Below the pieces are notes generated by a model. The model ran no database searches and had not been told where the DNA came from. It saw only the letters and a list, made by a program, of their open reading frames with translations. 15,786 nt of DNA, taken from CAVSUR01 sp052143655 (GTDB lineage: Bacteria > Actinomycetota > Actinomycetes > Streptosporangiales > Streptosporangiaceae). The position numbers and the translations under genes are program-made. How positions within the stretch are numbered: position 1 is the stretch's first letter; each line of letters starts with the position of its first letter. Location: assembly GCA_052143655.1 (NCBI GenBank), contig JBKQSL010000210.1, positions 1-15,786 on the forward strand. The letters are read 5' to 3'. Of the stretch, positions 1-5,686 are shown piece after piece.

Positions 1-743
1 CCGAGCGCATGCGCGTATCCGGCGCAGACCACGATCTGGTCCGGGCGGGCCAGCACGCCGCGGGCGCGGCCGAGGTAGCCGGCCAGCGCCTGCCGCAGGA
101 CCGGGATGCCGCGCGGGTCGCCGTAGCCGAGCGCCTCGCTCGGCACTGTTGCGAGCACCCGCCGGGTCGCGGTCAGCCAGGCCGACCTCGGGAACGCCGA
201 CAGGTCCGGCCGGCCGGGCGTGAAATCCCAGCGCACCGCCGGACGGCGGACGGCGGGCGCGGCGTGGCCGGCCAGGGCACGGCGGCCGGCTGAGGAAAGC
301 TGGCCTGCCGGCATCATGGCCGCCGGCTGCGAGCCGGCCGGGACCGCGGCGGGCGATGGCGCGGCAGCCGAGGGCGCCGCAGCCGAGGGCGCCGCAGCAG
401 GAGTGGCGGCAGGCCGGGCCGCCGCGGCCCGGGCGGGACCAGACGCGGCGACGGCCGCCGGGGCTGGCGGCGGCATCGCCGGGGCAGCGACCCGGGTGCC
501 CGAGCCCTGCCGCGCGGTCAGGTAGCCCTCCGCGGTCAGCTGCTCATAGGCGTGCGTGACCGTGCCGCGGGCGACCCCGAGGTCAGCCGCGAGCGCCCGG
601 GTGGACGGCAGCCTGGCACCGGCCGGCAGCCGCCCGGACTGGACGGCGTCCCGCAGCACGGTCTCCAGGCTGTGCCGCAGGCCGCTGCGGTCGAGCTCGA
701 CGTGCAGGTCGACGCCCGCCCAAGTGGACCACTTCTCTGACAT
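1..743 (-). CDS. MocR/GntR-type regulator with aminotransferase-like domain (partial, C-terminus cut off)
   Basis: The 247 visible residues are the N-terminal half of a MocR-family transcription factor. Residues about 15-85 form a GntR winged helix: SGRLPAGARLPSTRALA is followed by the recognition segment GVARGTVTHAYEQL and the wing motif RQGSGT. An Ala/Pro-rich linker covers about residues 86-150. The fold-type I aminotransferase-like domain then begins (WDFTPGRPDLSAFPR, later EALGYGDPRG). The gene runs off the left edge before the PLP lysine, so cofactor binding cannot be judged. The ATG at 743 lies 8 nt downstream of a TAGAGT box on the minus strand, with no Shine-Dalgarno sequence. It is divergent from the carboxymuconolactone decarboxylase gene at 791 with only 47 bp between starts, so it probably controls that gene and itself (inference). 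The family is clear; the effector is unknown. Confidence 0.9.
   Translation of the reverse strand, partial: MSEKWSTWAGVDLHVELDRSGLRHSLETVLRDAVQSGRLPAGARLPSTRALAADLGVARGTVTHAYEQLTAEGYLTARQGSGTRVAAPAMPPPAPAAVAASGPARAAAARPAATPAAAPSAAAPSAAAPSPAAVPAGSQPAAMMPAGQLSSAGRRALAGHAAPAVRRPAVRWDFTPGRPDLSAFPRSAWLTATRRVLATVPSEALGYGDPRGIPVLRQALAGYLGRARGVLARPDQIVVCAGYAHAL
361..390. repeat. Two tandem 15-bp units in the MocR linker
   Basis: Two near-identical 15-bp units (361-375 and 376-390, differing at one base) encode a repeated Ala-Ala-Ala-Pro-Ser unit in the flexible linker between the DNA-binding and aminotransferase-like domains of the first MocR protein. This is a low-complexity expansion in a linker that usually varies in length. 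Confidence 0.6.
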
Positions 744-773
744 CGAAATGGACTCTACAGCTAAGCCACTTGG
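720..773. promoter_or_regulatory. Candidate MocR operator: repeated AAGTGG/CCACTT half-sites
   Basis: Three copies of one 6-bp half-site lie in the short divergent region: AAGTGG at 722-727, CCACTT at 729-734 and CCACTT at 766-771. The first two form an inverted repeat around one central base. The outer pair extends to CCAAGTGG (720-727) and CCACTTGG (766-773). The sites flank both start regions, and the left pair lies inside the first codons of the MocR gene. MocR proteins commonly bind repeated half-sites at divergent promoters; assigning these sites to this regulator is inference. Confidence 0.5.
752..757 (-). promoter_or_regulatory. -10 box for the first MocR gene
   Basis: TAGAGT on the minus strand fits the actinobacterial TAnnnT -10 pattern and ends 8 nt before the ATG at 743. 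Transcription would start at or next to the start codon, implying a leaderless mRNA. No clear -35 box is seen. Confidence 0.4.
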
Positions 774-777
774 GACC

Positions 778-783
778 TAGCCT
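778..783 (+). promoter_or_regulatory. -10 box for the carboxymuconolactone decarboxylase family gene
   Basis: TAGCCT lies 7 nt before the ATG at 791 and no Shine-Dalgarno sequence is present, so a leaderless transcript is likely. The box sits just outside the rightmost CCACTT half-site, so a bound regulator would overlap the polymerase footprint. Confidence 0.45.
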
Positions 784-790
784 CAATGGC

Positions 791-1270
791 ATGACAGCAA
801 CCACTGAACACGCAACTACCACCCGGGTCTCGCTCAGCGAGCAGGCACCCGACATCTACAAGGCCATGCTGCGCCTGGATCAGGCCGCGGCGGACACGCC
901 GCTGGAGCGGCCGCTGAAGGAGCTGGTGCGGATCCGCGCCTCGCAGGTCAACGGCTGCGCCTACTGCCTGGACATGCACACCCTGGACGCCCGCTCGATC
1001 GGCGAGTCCGAGCAGCGGATCTACGCGCTGCCGGCCTGGCGGGAGGCGCCGTTCTTCACCGCGCGGGAACGGGCGGCACTGGCGCTGACCGAGGCGGTCA
1101 CGCTCGTGCACCGCGGGCACGTCCCCGACGACGTCTACGCGCAGGCCGCCGCCGAGTTCAGCGCGGCCGAGCTGGCCCAGCTGAGCTGGCTGATCGTGGT
1201 GATCAACGCCTGGAACCGGGTGGGCATCACCGGCCGGCTGCGGGCCGGCGAGTACGACCCGGCCGGCTGA
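791..1270 (+). CDS. Carboxymuconolactone decarboxylase / AhpD-like protein
   Basis: This 159-residue cytosolic protein belongs to the carboxymuconolactone decarboxylase family, AhpD-like branch. The signature is ELVRIRASQVNGCAYCLDMH at about residues 44-63, with Cys56-x-x-Cys59 and His63 forming the redox-active dithiol site known from AhpD. Such proteins typically reduce peroxides or accept reducing equivalents; the physiological substrate cannot be read from sequence. An upstream TTG at 770 would add seven residues, but the ATG at 791 is preferred because a TAnnnT box lies 7 nt upstream of it and the protein then begins close to the usual family start. The divergent MocR regulator is the likely controller. 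It ends 9 bp before the stop of the convergent second MocR gene. Confidence 0.9.
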   Translation: MTATTEHATTTRVSLSEQAPDIYKAMLRLDQAAADTPLERPLKELVRIRASQVNGCAYCLDMHTLDARSIGESEQRIYALPAWREAPFFTARERAALALTEAVTLVHRGHVPDDVYAQAAAEFSAAELAQLSWLIVVINAWNRVGITGRLRAGEYDPAG

Positions 1271-1279
1271 GCGCGGCAG

Positions 1280-2674
1280 TCACTGTGCCCCGATGATCCC
1301 GGCGAGGATCCCGACGGCGCGGACCAGCGCGGCCGGCTCCGCGGCCGCGTAGGACAACCGCAGGTAGGAGCCGGGCGGCTCGCCAGGGAAGGACGCCCGG
1401 CCCGCGGTGACGGCCAGGCCGCGCGCGGCCGCCGCCACCGTCACGTCAGCGTCGGAGCAGCGGTCCGGCAGCCGCAGCCACACGTGCACTCCCCCGGCCG
1501 GGACGTTTTCCAGGACGCAGCCGGGCAGCTGGCTCGCGATCGTCGCGACGAGGGCGTCCCGCCGCTCCCGCAGCGCCCGGCGCACGCTGCCCAGATGCCG
1601 CGGCCAGCCCGGTGCCGTCAGCACGTCGACGGCGATCTGCTGCAGCACCGGGGCGACGAACAGGTCGTCGCTGATCCGGCCGCGGCGCAGCCGGGCCAGC
1701 ACCGGGCCCCGCGCGGCCAGGCCGGCCACCCGCAGCCCGGGGGCGACCGGCTTGGTCAGCGACCGCAGGTAGATCACGTGCCCGTCGGCGTCCGCGCTGG
1801 CCAGCGGCGGCGGCGAGGGCGCCCCGAGATCGAGGTCGCGCATCCAGTCGTCCTCGACCAGGAACGCCCCGGCTCGCGCGACGGCGGCCAGCACGGCCTC
1901 GCGCCGGGCCGGGGCGAGCACGGTCCCGGCCGGGTTGGCGTACCTCGGCTGCAGGTACGCCAGCCGGGCGCGGGTCCGGGTCAGCGCGTCGTCGAGCGCA
2001 TCCGGCAGCACGCCGTCCCGGTCCCCGGGCACCGGGATCAGCATCAGGCCGGCCGCGCGGGCCGCGGCCAGCACGCCGATGTAGGTCGGCGACTCGACGA
2101 TCACCGGGTCGCCGGGCGCGCACAGGTGCCGGAACACCGCCGACAGCGCGGCCTGGCCACCGGACGTGATCAGCACGTGCTCAGCGGCGTGCGAGCCGCC
2201 GATCTCGGCCGCCAGGTGACCGCGCAGCTCGGGCAGGCCCTGCAGCGGCAGCCGGCTCCAGCCCTGCGGGCGGCGCCCGGCCCGGGACGCCGCCGCGGCC
2301 AGCAGCCCCAGCGGCTGCAGTTGCTCGTCCAGGAAGCCGCTGGTCAGCGCCAGCGCTCCGGGCGGCGGCAGATCGACAAGCCGCTCCAGGTCCGGGCCGA
2401 GGCCCGCCCGGCTGCCCAGGGCCAGCGTCTGCCACGAGACGTCGGCCGGGCGGGCAGCTGCCCGCCGGGGCGCGGTGTAGGTACCGCTACCGGGCCGGGT
2501 CACCACCAGGCCGCGGCGGGCCATCTCCGCAAGCAGCCGCTGCACGGTCGCCGGGCTCAGGCGATAGCGCTGCTGCAGCTCACGGTAGGACGGCAGCCGG
2601 CTCTGCGCCGGGAGAGCCGAGACGAGCTGCTCTACCTGGGCGAGAGCGGCGGCAAAACTGCTATCCTCATTCAT
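1280..2674 (-). CDS. MocR-type regulator (GntR winged helix plus PLP aminotransferase fold)
   Basis: This is a complete 464-residue MocR-family regulator. Residues about 6-66 form the GntR winged helix (SRLPSYRELQQRYRLSPATV, then the wing RPGSGTYT). Residues about 100-460 are an aminotransferase domain with the PLP-binding SLTKP motif (Lys308), a conserved Asp pair in VEDDW (275-276), Asn247 in YANPAG and a downstream arginine in PGLRVA. The cofactor site therefore looks intact, and the protein probably senses an amine or PLP-linked ligand rather than acting as an enzyme (family knowledge). The linker after the winged helix is short compared with the first MocR. The ATG at 2674 shares the palindrome CATG with the start of the divergent EamA gene. 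A second methionine codon is not available in frame at 2670, so 2674 is the best start. The likely target is the neighbouring transporter. Confidence 0.92.
   Translation of the reverse strand: MNEDSSFAAALAQVEQLVSALPAQSRLPSYRELQQRYRLSPATVQRLLAEMARRGLVVTRPGSGTYTAPRRAAARPADVSWQTLALGSRAGLGPDLERLVDLPPPGALALTSGFLDEQLQPLGLLAAAASRAGRRPQGWSRLPLQGLPELRGHLAAEIGGSHAAEHVLITSGGQAALSAVFRHLCAPGDPVIVESPTYIGVLAAARAAGLMLIPVPGDRDGVLPDALDDALTRTRARLAYLQPRYANPAGTVLAPARREAVLAAVARAGAFLVEDDWMRDLDLGAPSPPPLASADADGHVIYLRSLTKPVAPGLRVAGLAARGPVLARLRRGRISDDLFVAPVLQQIAVDVLTAPGWPRHLGSVRRALRERRDALVATIASQLPGCVLENVPAGGVHVWLRLPDRCSDADVTVAAAARGLAVTAGRASFPGEPPGSYLRLSYAAAEPAALVRAVGILAGIIGAQ
2662..2667 (+). promoter_or_regulatory. -10 box for the EamA transporter gene
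   Basis: TATCCT lies 5 nt before the ATG at 2673, and no Shine-Dalgarno sequence precedes that start. This supports a leaderless transcript beginning at or near the start codon. The box lies inside the coding start of the opposite MocR gene. Confidence 0.45.
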
Positions 2675-2677
2675 GAG
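2666..2677. promoter_or_regulatory. Inverted repeat CTCAT-TC-ATGAG over both start codons
   Basis: Two 5-bp arms separated by 2 bp are centred on the overlapping start codons of the MocR and EamA genes. It could be an operator where one bound protein would block both leaderless starts. Part of the symmetry is forced by the shared CATG, so weight is moderate. Confidence 0.35.
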
Positions 2678-3818
2678 AGTCAATAGAAGCACTTCTGTGC
2701 CGTCGGCGAAAGCGGCTCCGCTGCTGCTCGGCGCGCTGGGCGTGGTGTGCTTCAGCCTGACCTTTCCGGCCACGACCGAGGCGGAGACCGCGTTTAGCCC
2801 GCTGGTCGTGGGCGTCGGCCGCTCGGTGATCGCCGCCGTGGCGGCGGCCGCGATCCTGGCCGCCCGCCGCCAGCCGCTGCTGCCGCCGCGGGCCGACCTG
2901 CCCGGGTTCCTGGTCGTGGCCGCCACCGTCGGGGTCGGCTTCGGCCTGCTGTCCGCGCTGGCCCTGCACCAGGTCGACAGCGCGCACGGCGCGGTGCTGA
3001 CCGGGCTGATCCCGGCGGCCACGGCCGGGATGGCGGTGCTGCGCGCGGGTGAGCGGCCGCGCGCCGCCTACTGGGCGGCGCTGGCGCTCGGGCTGGCCGT
3101 GGTGATCGGCTTCGCGGTCGCGGCGGGCGGCGGCCGGCTGCGCGCCGCTGACTTGCTGCTGCTCGGCGCGATTGCGGTGGCCGGGCTCGGCTACGCCGAG
3201 GGCGGCGTGCTGTCCCGCCGGTACGGCGGCTGGCGGGTGATCTGCTGGGCGGTGATCCTCGCGCTGCCGGTGACCGGCACGATCACCGCCGCCGCGATCG
3301 GCGCCGGGCCGGCGCCGGGCCTGGTCACCCCGGGCGCTGTCGCCGGGCTGGCCTATGTCGGCCTGGTGTCCATGTGCCTGGGCTTCTTCGTCTGGTACAA
3401 GGGCCTGGCGCTCGGCGGCGTGGCCCGGGTCGGCAAGCTCCAGCTGGCCCAGCCCGCGCTGACGCTGGGCTGGTCGGCGCTGCTGCTCGGCGAGCACGTC
3501 GGCTGGCTCAGTGCCGCCGCGGCGGTCGGCGTCATCGCCGCGGCGGCGGTCGGCCGCAACGCCCGGGTCGATGCCCGGGCCGCCGGCCGGGCGCATCCGG
3601 CGGCGCAGGCCGCCCCGGCAGCCGCAGCTCAGGAACCAGCGCCAGCGCGCCCGCAAGCCGCCCCGGCGGCCGCCCCGCAAGCCGCCCCGCGGGAACCGGC
3701 GCAGCAACCGGTGCGAGCGCTCCCGGCGGCCGCGGCGCTGCTCCCGGCCAACCCCATGGATGCCGCAATCATGGGCACCGATCCCGGTGGTTGTCACAAC
3801 CACGGGGTTGCCCCCTGA
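2673..3818 (+). CDS. EamA/DMT-family transporter with Ala/Pro-rich C-terminal tail
   Basis: This 381-residue inner-membrane protein has a series of about ten hydrophobic segments over residues 15-295, arranged as the two repeated halves of EamA/DMT transporters (for example PLLLGALGVVCFSLTFPATT at the start and VGLVSMCLGFFVWYKGLALG in the second half). Family members export metabolites such as amino acids; the substrate here is unknown. Residues from about 295 to the end are an Ala/Pro/Gln tail ending in GGCHNHGVAP. Family members are usually about 300 residues, so the tail is extra. The ATG at 2673 has a TATCCT box 5 nt upstream and no Shine-Dalgarno; a GTG at 2697 is a weaker alternative. 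The divergent MocR gene, whose start codon overlaps this one, is the probable regulator. Confidence 0.88.
   Translation: MRVNRSTSVPSAKAAPLLLGALGVVCFSLTFPATTEAETAFSPLVVGVGRSVIAAVAAAAILAARRQPLLPPRADLPGFLVVAATVGVGFGLLSALALHQVDSAHGAVLTGLIPAATAGMAVLRAGERPRAAYWAALALGLAVVIGFAVAAGGGRLRAADLLLLGAIAVAGLGYAEGGVLSRRYGGWRVICWAVILALPVTGTITAAAIGAGPAPGLVTPGAVAGLAYVGLVSMCLGFFVWYKGLALGGVARVGKLQLAQPALTLGWSALLLGEHVGWLSAAAAVGVIAAAAVGRNARVDARAAGRAHPAAQAAPAAAAQEPAPARPQAAPAAAPQAAPREPAQQPVRALPAAAALLPANPMDAAIMGTDPGGCHNHGVAP
2685..2696. promoter_or_regulatory. Inverted repeat AGAAG-CA-CTTCT, candidate MocR site
   Basis: This 12-bp inverted repeat lies 11-22 bp upstream of the MocR start on the minus strand and within the first codons of the EamA gene. 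Its minus-strand reading begins AGAAGTG, a 7-mer also present at the operator region of the first MocR module. It is a candidate binding site for the second MocR regulator. Confidence 0.35.
3651..3689. repeat. 15-bp direct repeat in the transporter tail
   Basis: The 15-mer at 3651-3665 recurs exactly at 3675-3689 (period 24 bp, eight codons). It encodes repeated Gln-Ala-Ala-Pro units in the Ala/Pro-rich tail of the EamA protein and suggests that the tail grew by in-frame duplication. Confidence 0.55.
3787..3803. promoter_or_regulatory. Perfect 17-bp palindrome GTGGTTGT-C-ACAACCAC
   Basis: Two perfect 8-bp arms flank one central base, 12 bp before the EamA stop codon and about 60 bp upstream of the primase-polymerase gene start. 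AT content is higher than in the surroundings. It could be a protein-binding operator for the downstream gene, or as RNA a 7-bp stem with a 3-nt loop closing the transporter message. No known regulator consensus is recognised. Confidence 0.4.
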
Positions 3819-3832
3819 GCGCCGTTAGCGCT
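3818..3832 (+). terminator. Weak hairpin at the EamA stop codon
   Basis: AGCGC (3818-3822) pairs with GCGCT (3828-3832) around a 5-nt loop, starting on the last base of the stop codon. The stem is only 5 bp and there is no T-tract, so terminator function is tentative. Confidence 0.25.
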
Positions 3833-3851
3833 GGCGGCCGGACGGCCCGGT

Positions 3852-3857
3852 TATCGT
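3852..3857 (+). promoter_or_regulatory. -10 box for the primase-polymerase gene
   Basis: TATCGT ends 7 nt before the ATG at 3865 and no Shine-Dalgarno sequence is present, which suggests a leaderless transcript and supports the ATG over the in-frame GTG at 3856. Confidence 0.45.
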
Positions 3858-3864
3858 GGGCGGC

Positions 3865-5217
3865 ATGGCTGATCGCAAGGAGATCCTCCAGGTCGCCGGG
3901 CGGCAGGTGCCGGTCAGCAACCCGGACAAGATCTTCTTCCCGCAGGCCGGCCACACGAAGCTGGACCTGATCCGCTACTACCTGAGCGTGGCCGAGGGCG
4001 CGCTGCGCGGCGTCAGCGGGCGGCCGATGGTGCTCAAGCGGTTCGTGCACGGCGCCGAGGGCGAGGCGTTCTTCCAGAAGCGCGCGCCGTCCGGCCGGCC
4101 GGACTGGATCGACACCGTGACGCTCAGCTTCCCGTCCGGGCGGACCGCGGAAGAGGTCGTGGTCAGCGACGAGGCGCAGCTCGCCTGGGCGCTGAACCTC
4201 GGCTGCATCGATCTCAACCCGCATCCGGTGCGCGCCGCCGACCTCGATCACCCGGACGAGCTGCGCGTCGACCTGGACCCGGTACCGGGAGTGGACTGGG
4301 CGCAGATCGTCGACGTCGCCCTCGTGGCGCGCGCGGCGCTGGCTGACTTCGGGCTCGCGGGCTGGCCTAAGACCTCCGGTTCCCGGGGCATCCACATCTA
4401 CTGCCGGATCCAGCCCCGGTGGACCTTCCCGCAGGTGCGCACCGCCGCGGTCGCGCTGGCCCGGGAGATCGAGCGGCGCGCGCCGCACGCGGCGACGTCG
4501 CGCTGGTGGAAGGAAGAGCGGCACGGCGTCTTCGTCGACTACAACCAGAACGCCAAGGACCGGACCGTCGCCTCCGCGTACTCGGTGCGGCCCACCCCGG
4601 ACGCCCGGGTGTCGGCCCCGCTGGACTGGGACGAGGTGGCCGGGTGCCGGCCGGAGGCGTTCACCCTGGCCACGATGCCGGACCGGGTCGCCGCGCGCGG
4701 CGACCTGTGGGCGGGGATGGACAGCGCGGCAGGCTCGCTGGCCCCGCTGCTGGAACTGGCCGAGCGGGACAAGGCGGCGGGGCTGCCGGACGCGCCGTGG
4801 CCGCCGCATTTCGGCAAGCAGCCGGGCGAGCCGAGCCGGGTGCAGCCGTCCCGGCGCCGGGCAGGTGCCACGGGGACCAGCACCGTGCCCGGCAAGACCA
4901 GCGGCCCGACCGGCCGGCGGCGCAGCACGATGCCGCTGATCGAGGTGGCCCGGGCCGCTGGCCGGGCCGAGGCCATGGCCGGCCTGGACCGCTGGAAGGC
5001 CCGCCACCCCCATGCATGGGCGCTGCTCGAGCCGGCCGACGTGCTGGTCGACTCGATGCGCGGCCGGTTCACGACGTGGACCCGGATCCGGCTGAACCTG
5101 CGCAACGTGCCGCCCGCCGAGCGGCCGCCGCAGGAGGCACTGGAAGTCGATTACGACCCGTGGGCCGGCCAGCCGGGCGGGCCGCCGCGCGACGCCGGGA
5201 ACTCCGGCCAGTCCTAG
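3865..5217 (+). CDS. Stand-alone LigD-type primase-polymerase (PolDom)
   Basis: This 450-residue protein is a DNA/RNA polymerase of the archaeo-eukaryotic primase superfamily, the LigD polymerase-domain type. The three catalytic acidic residues are visible: Asp136 and Asp138 in RVDLDP and Asp225 in GVFVDYNQNAKDRT. The nucleotide-binding motif TSGSRGIHIY (170-179) carries His177 and has Arg where many family members have Lys. Residues about 1-300 make up the polymerase domain. After a basic Ser/Thr/Arg linker (about 310-355), a C-terminal segment (RAEAMAGLDRWKARHPHAWA then RFTTWTRIRLNLRNVPP) resembles the tail I recall from mycobacterial PolD1/PolD2-like proteins. No nuclease or ligase domain, Ku or ligase gene is adjacent. 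Roles known for the family are gap filling in end joining and excision repair. It ends convergently on the oxidoreductase gene, the two stop codons sharing CTAG. Confidence 0.9.
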   Translation: MADRKEILQVAGRQVPVSNPDKIFFPQAGHTKLDLIRYYLSVAEGALRGVSGRPMVLKRFVHGAEGEAFFQKRAPSGRPDWIDTVTLSFPSGRTAEEVVVSDEAQLAWALNLGCIDLNPHPVRAADLDHPDELRVDLDPVPGVDWAQIVDVALVARAALADFGLAGWPKTSGSRGIHIYCRIQPRWTFPQVRTAAVALAREIERRAPHAATSRWWKEERHGVFVDYNQNAKDRTVASAYSVRPTPDARVSAPLDWDEVAGCRPEAFTLATMPDRVAARGDLWAGMDSAAGSLAPLLELAERDKAAGLPDAPWPPHFGKQPGEPSRVQPSRRRAGATGTSTVPGKTSGPTGRRRSTMPLIEVARAAGRAEAMAGLDRWKARHPHAWALLEPADVLVDSMRGRFTTWTRIRLNLRNVPPAERPPQEALEVDYDPWAGQPGGPPRDAGNSGQS

Positions 5218-5639
5218 TCGGCGACGTCCTTCATCGCGACCACCTTCGCCGGGCGCAGCCGGACGAGCAGCTCGCCCGGCACGCCGTTGCGGGACCCGAA
5301 CTCCTCCGCCCGGTCCGCGCCCATGTACCGGGCGCCGATCACGCCCGCCCAGTAGCGCACCTGGGGCAGGTCGGCGGACAGCACGGCGGTGCCCTCGATC
5401 AGCACGAAGGAGAACGGCGGCTGCTGGTCGTCGACGCACAGCGCGGCCCGCGGGTCACGCCGCAGCGAGCGTCCCTTCACCCCGCTCTGGTGCGTGGTGA
5501 ACACGATGTCCGCGCCGTCAAGGACGAACCAGACCGGCGTCACGTGCGGCCGCCCGTCCGCGCGGCTGACCGCCAGCTTGCCGGTCCGGGTGCCTGCGCT
5601 GACGAATTCGCGCCACTGCGCCTCGCTCATCTGTGCCAT
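5214..5639 (-). CDS. PPOX-class (split-barrel) flavin/F420-dependent oxidoreductase
   Basis: This 141-residue cytosolic protein has the pyridoxamine 5'-phosphate oxidase-like split barrel: the strand TGKLAVSRADGRPHVTPVWF with the substrate-side RPHVTPVWF motif, then FTTHQSGVKGRSLRRDPRAA (cofactor phosphate-binding Lys/Arg region) and later FVLIEGTAVLS. Short actinobacterial members of this kind often use F420 or FMN; the substrate is unknown. The start ATG at 5639 has a TACGGT box 6 nt upstream on the minus strand and no Shine-Dalgarno sequence. Its stop overlaps the stop of the convergent primase-polymerase gene. The upstream YceI gene reads in the same direction 34 bp away, but a hairpin lies between them. 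Confidence 0.85.
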   Translation of the reverse strand: MAQMSEAQWREFVSAGTRTGKLAVSRADGRPHVTPVWFVLDGADIVFTTHQSGVKGRSLRRDPRAALCVDDQQPPFSFVLIEGTAVLSADLPQVRYWAGVIGARYMGADRAEEFGSRNGVPGELLVRLRPAKVVAMKDVAD

Positions 5640-5645
5640 GCGGCT

Positions 5646-5651
5646 ACCGTA
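5646..5651 (-). promoter_or_regulatory. -10 box for the PPOX-class gene
   Basis: TACGGT on the minus strand ends 6 nt before the ATG at 5639. No Shine-Dalgarno sequence precedes the start, so a leaderless transcript from its own promoter is likely despite the close YceI gene upstream. Confidence 0.45.
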
Positions 5652-5663
5652 GGCTGCTCTCGC

Positions 5664-5686
5664 CCGGCACGGCTCAGGCGTGCCGG
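5664..5686 (-). terminator. Hairpin with the YceI stop codon in its loop
   Basis: CCGGCACG (5664-5671) and CGTGCCGG (5679-5686) form a perfect 8-bp stem with a 7-nt loop that contains the stop codon (5674-5676) of the membrane-anchored YceI gene. No T-tract follows. It probably acts as a 3'-end or terminator structure separating YceI from the PPOX-class promoter. Confidence 0.5.

Noticed and set aside
1268..1300. Terminator hairpin between the AhpD-like gene and the second MocR gene
   Set aside because: Only 4-bp stems (such as CAGT/ACTG) are found at the junction, which is not enough to support a call.
2675..3022. N-terminal extension of the second MocR gene to 3022
   Set aside because: The added 116 residues show no GntR similarity and overlap the EamA coding region. 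The winged helix begins just after the ATG at 2674.
2667..3803. Long open frame on the minus strand opposite the EamA gene
   Set aside because: Its translation is low-complexity Arg/Gly/Gln-rich text with no domain, while the plus strand shows clear membrane segments. It arises from high GC codon bias.
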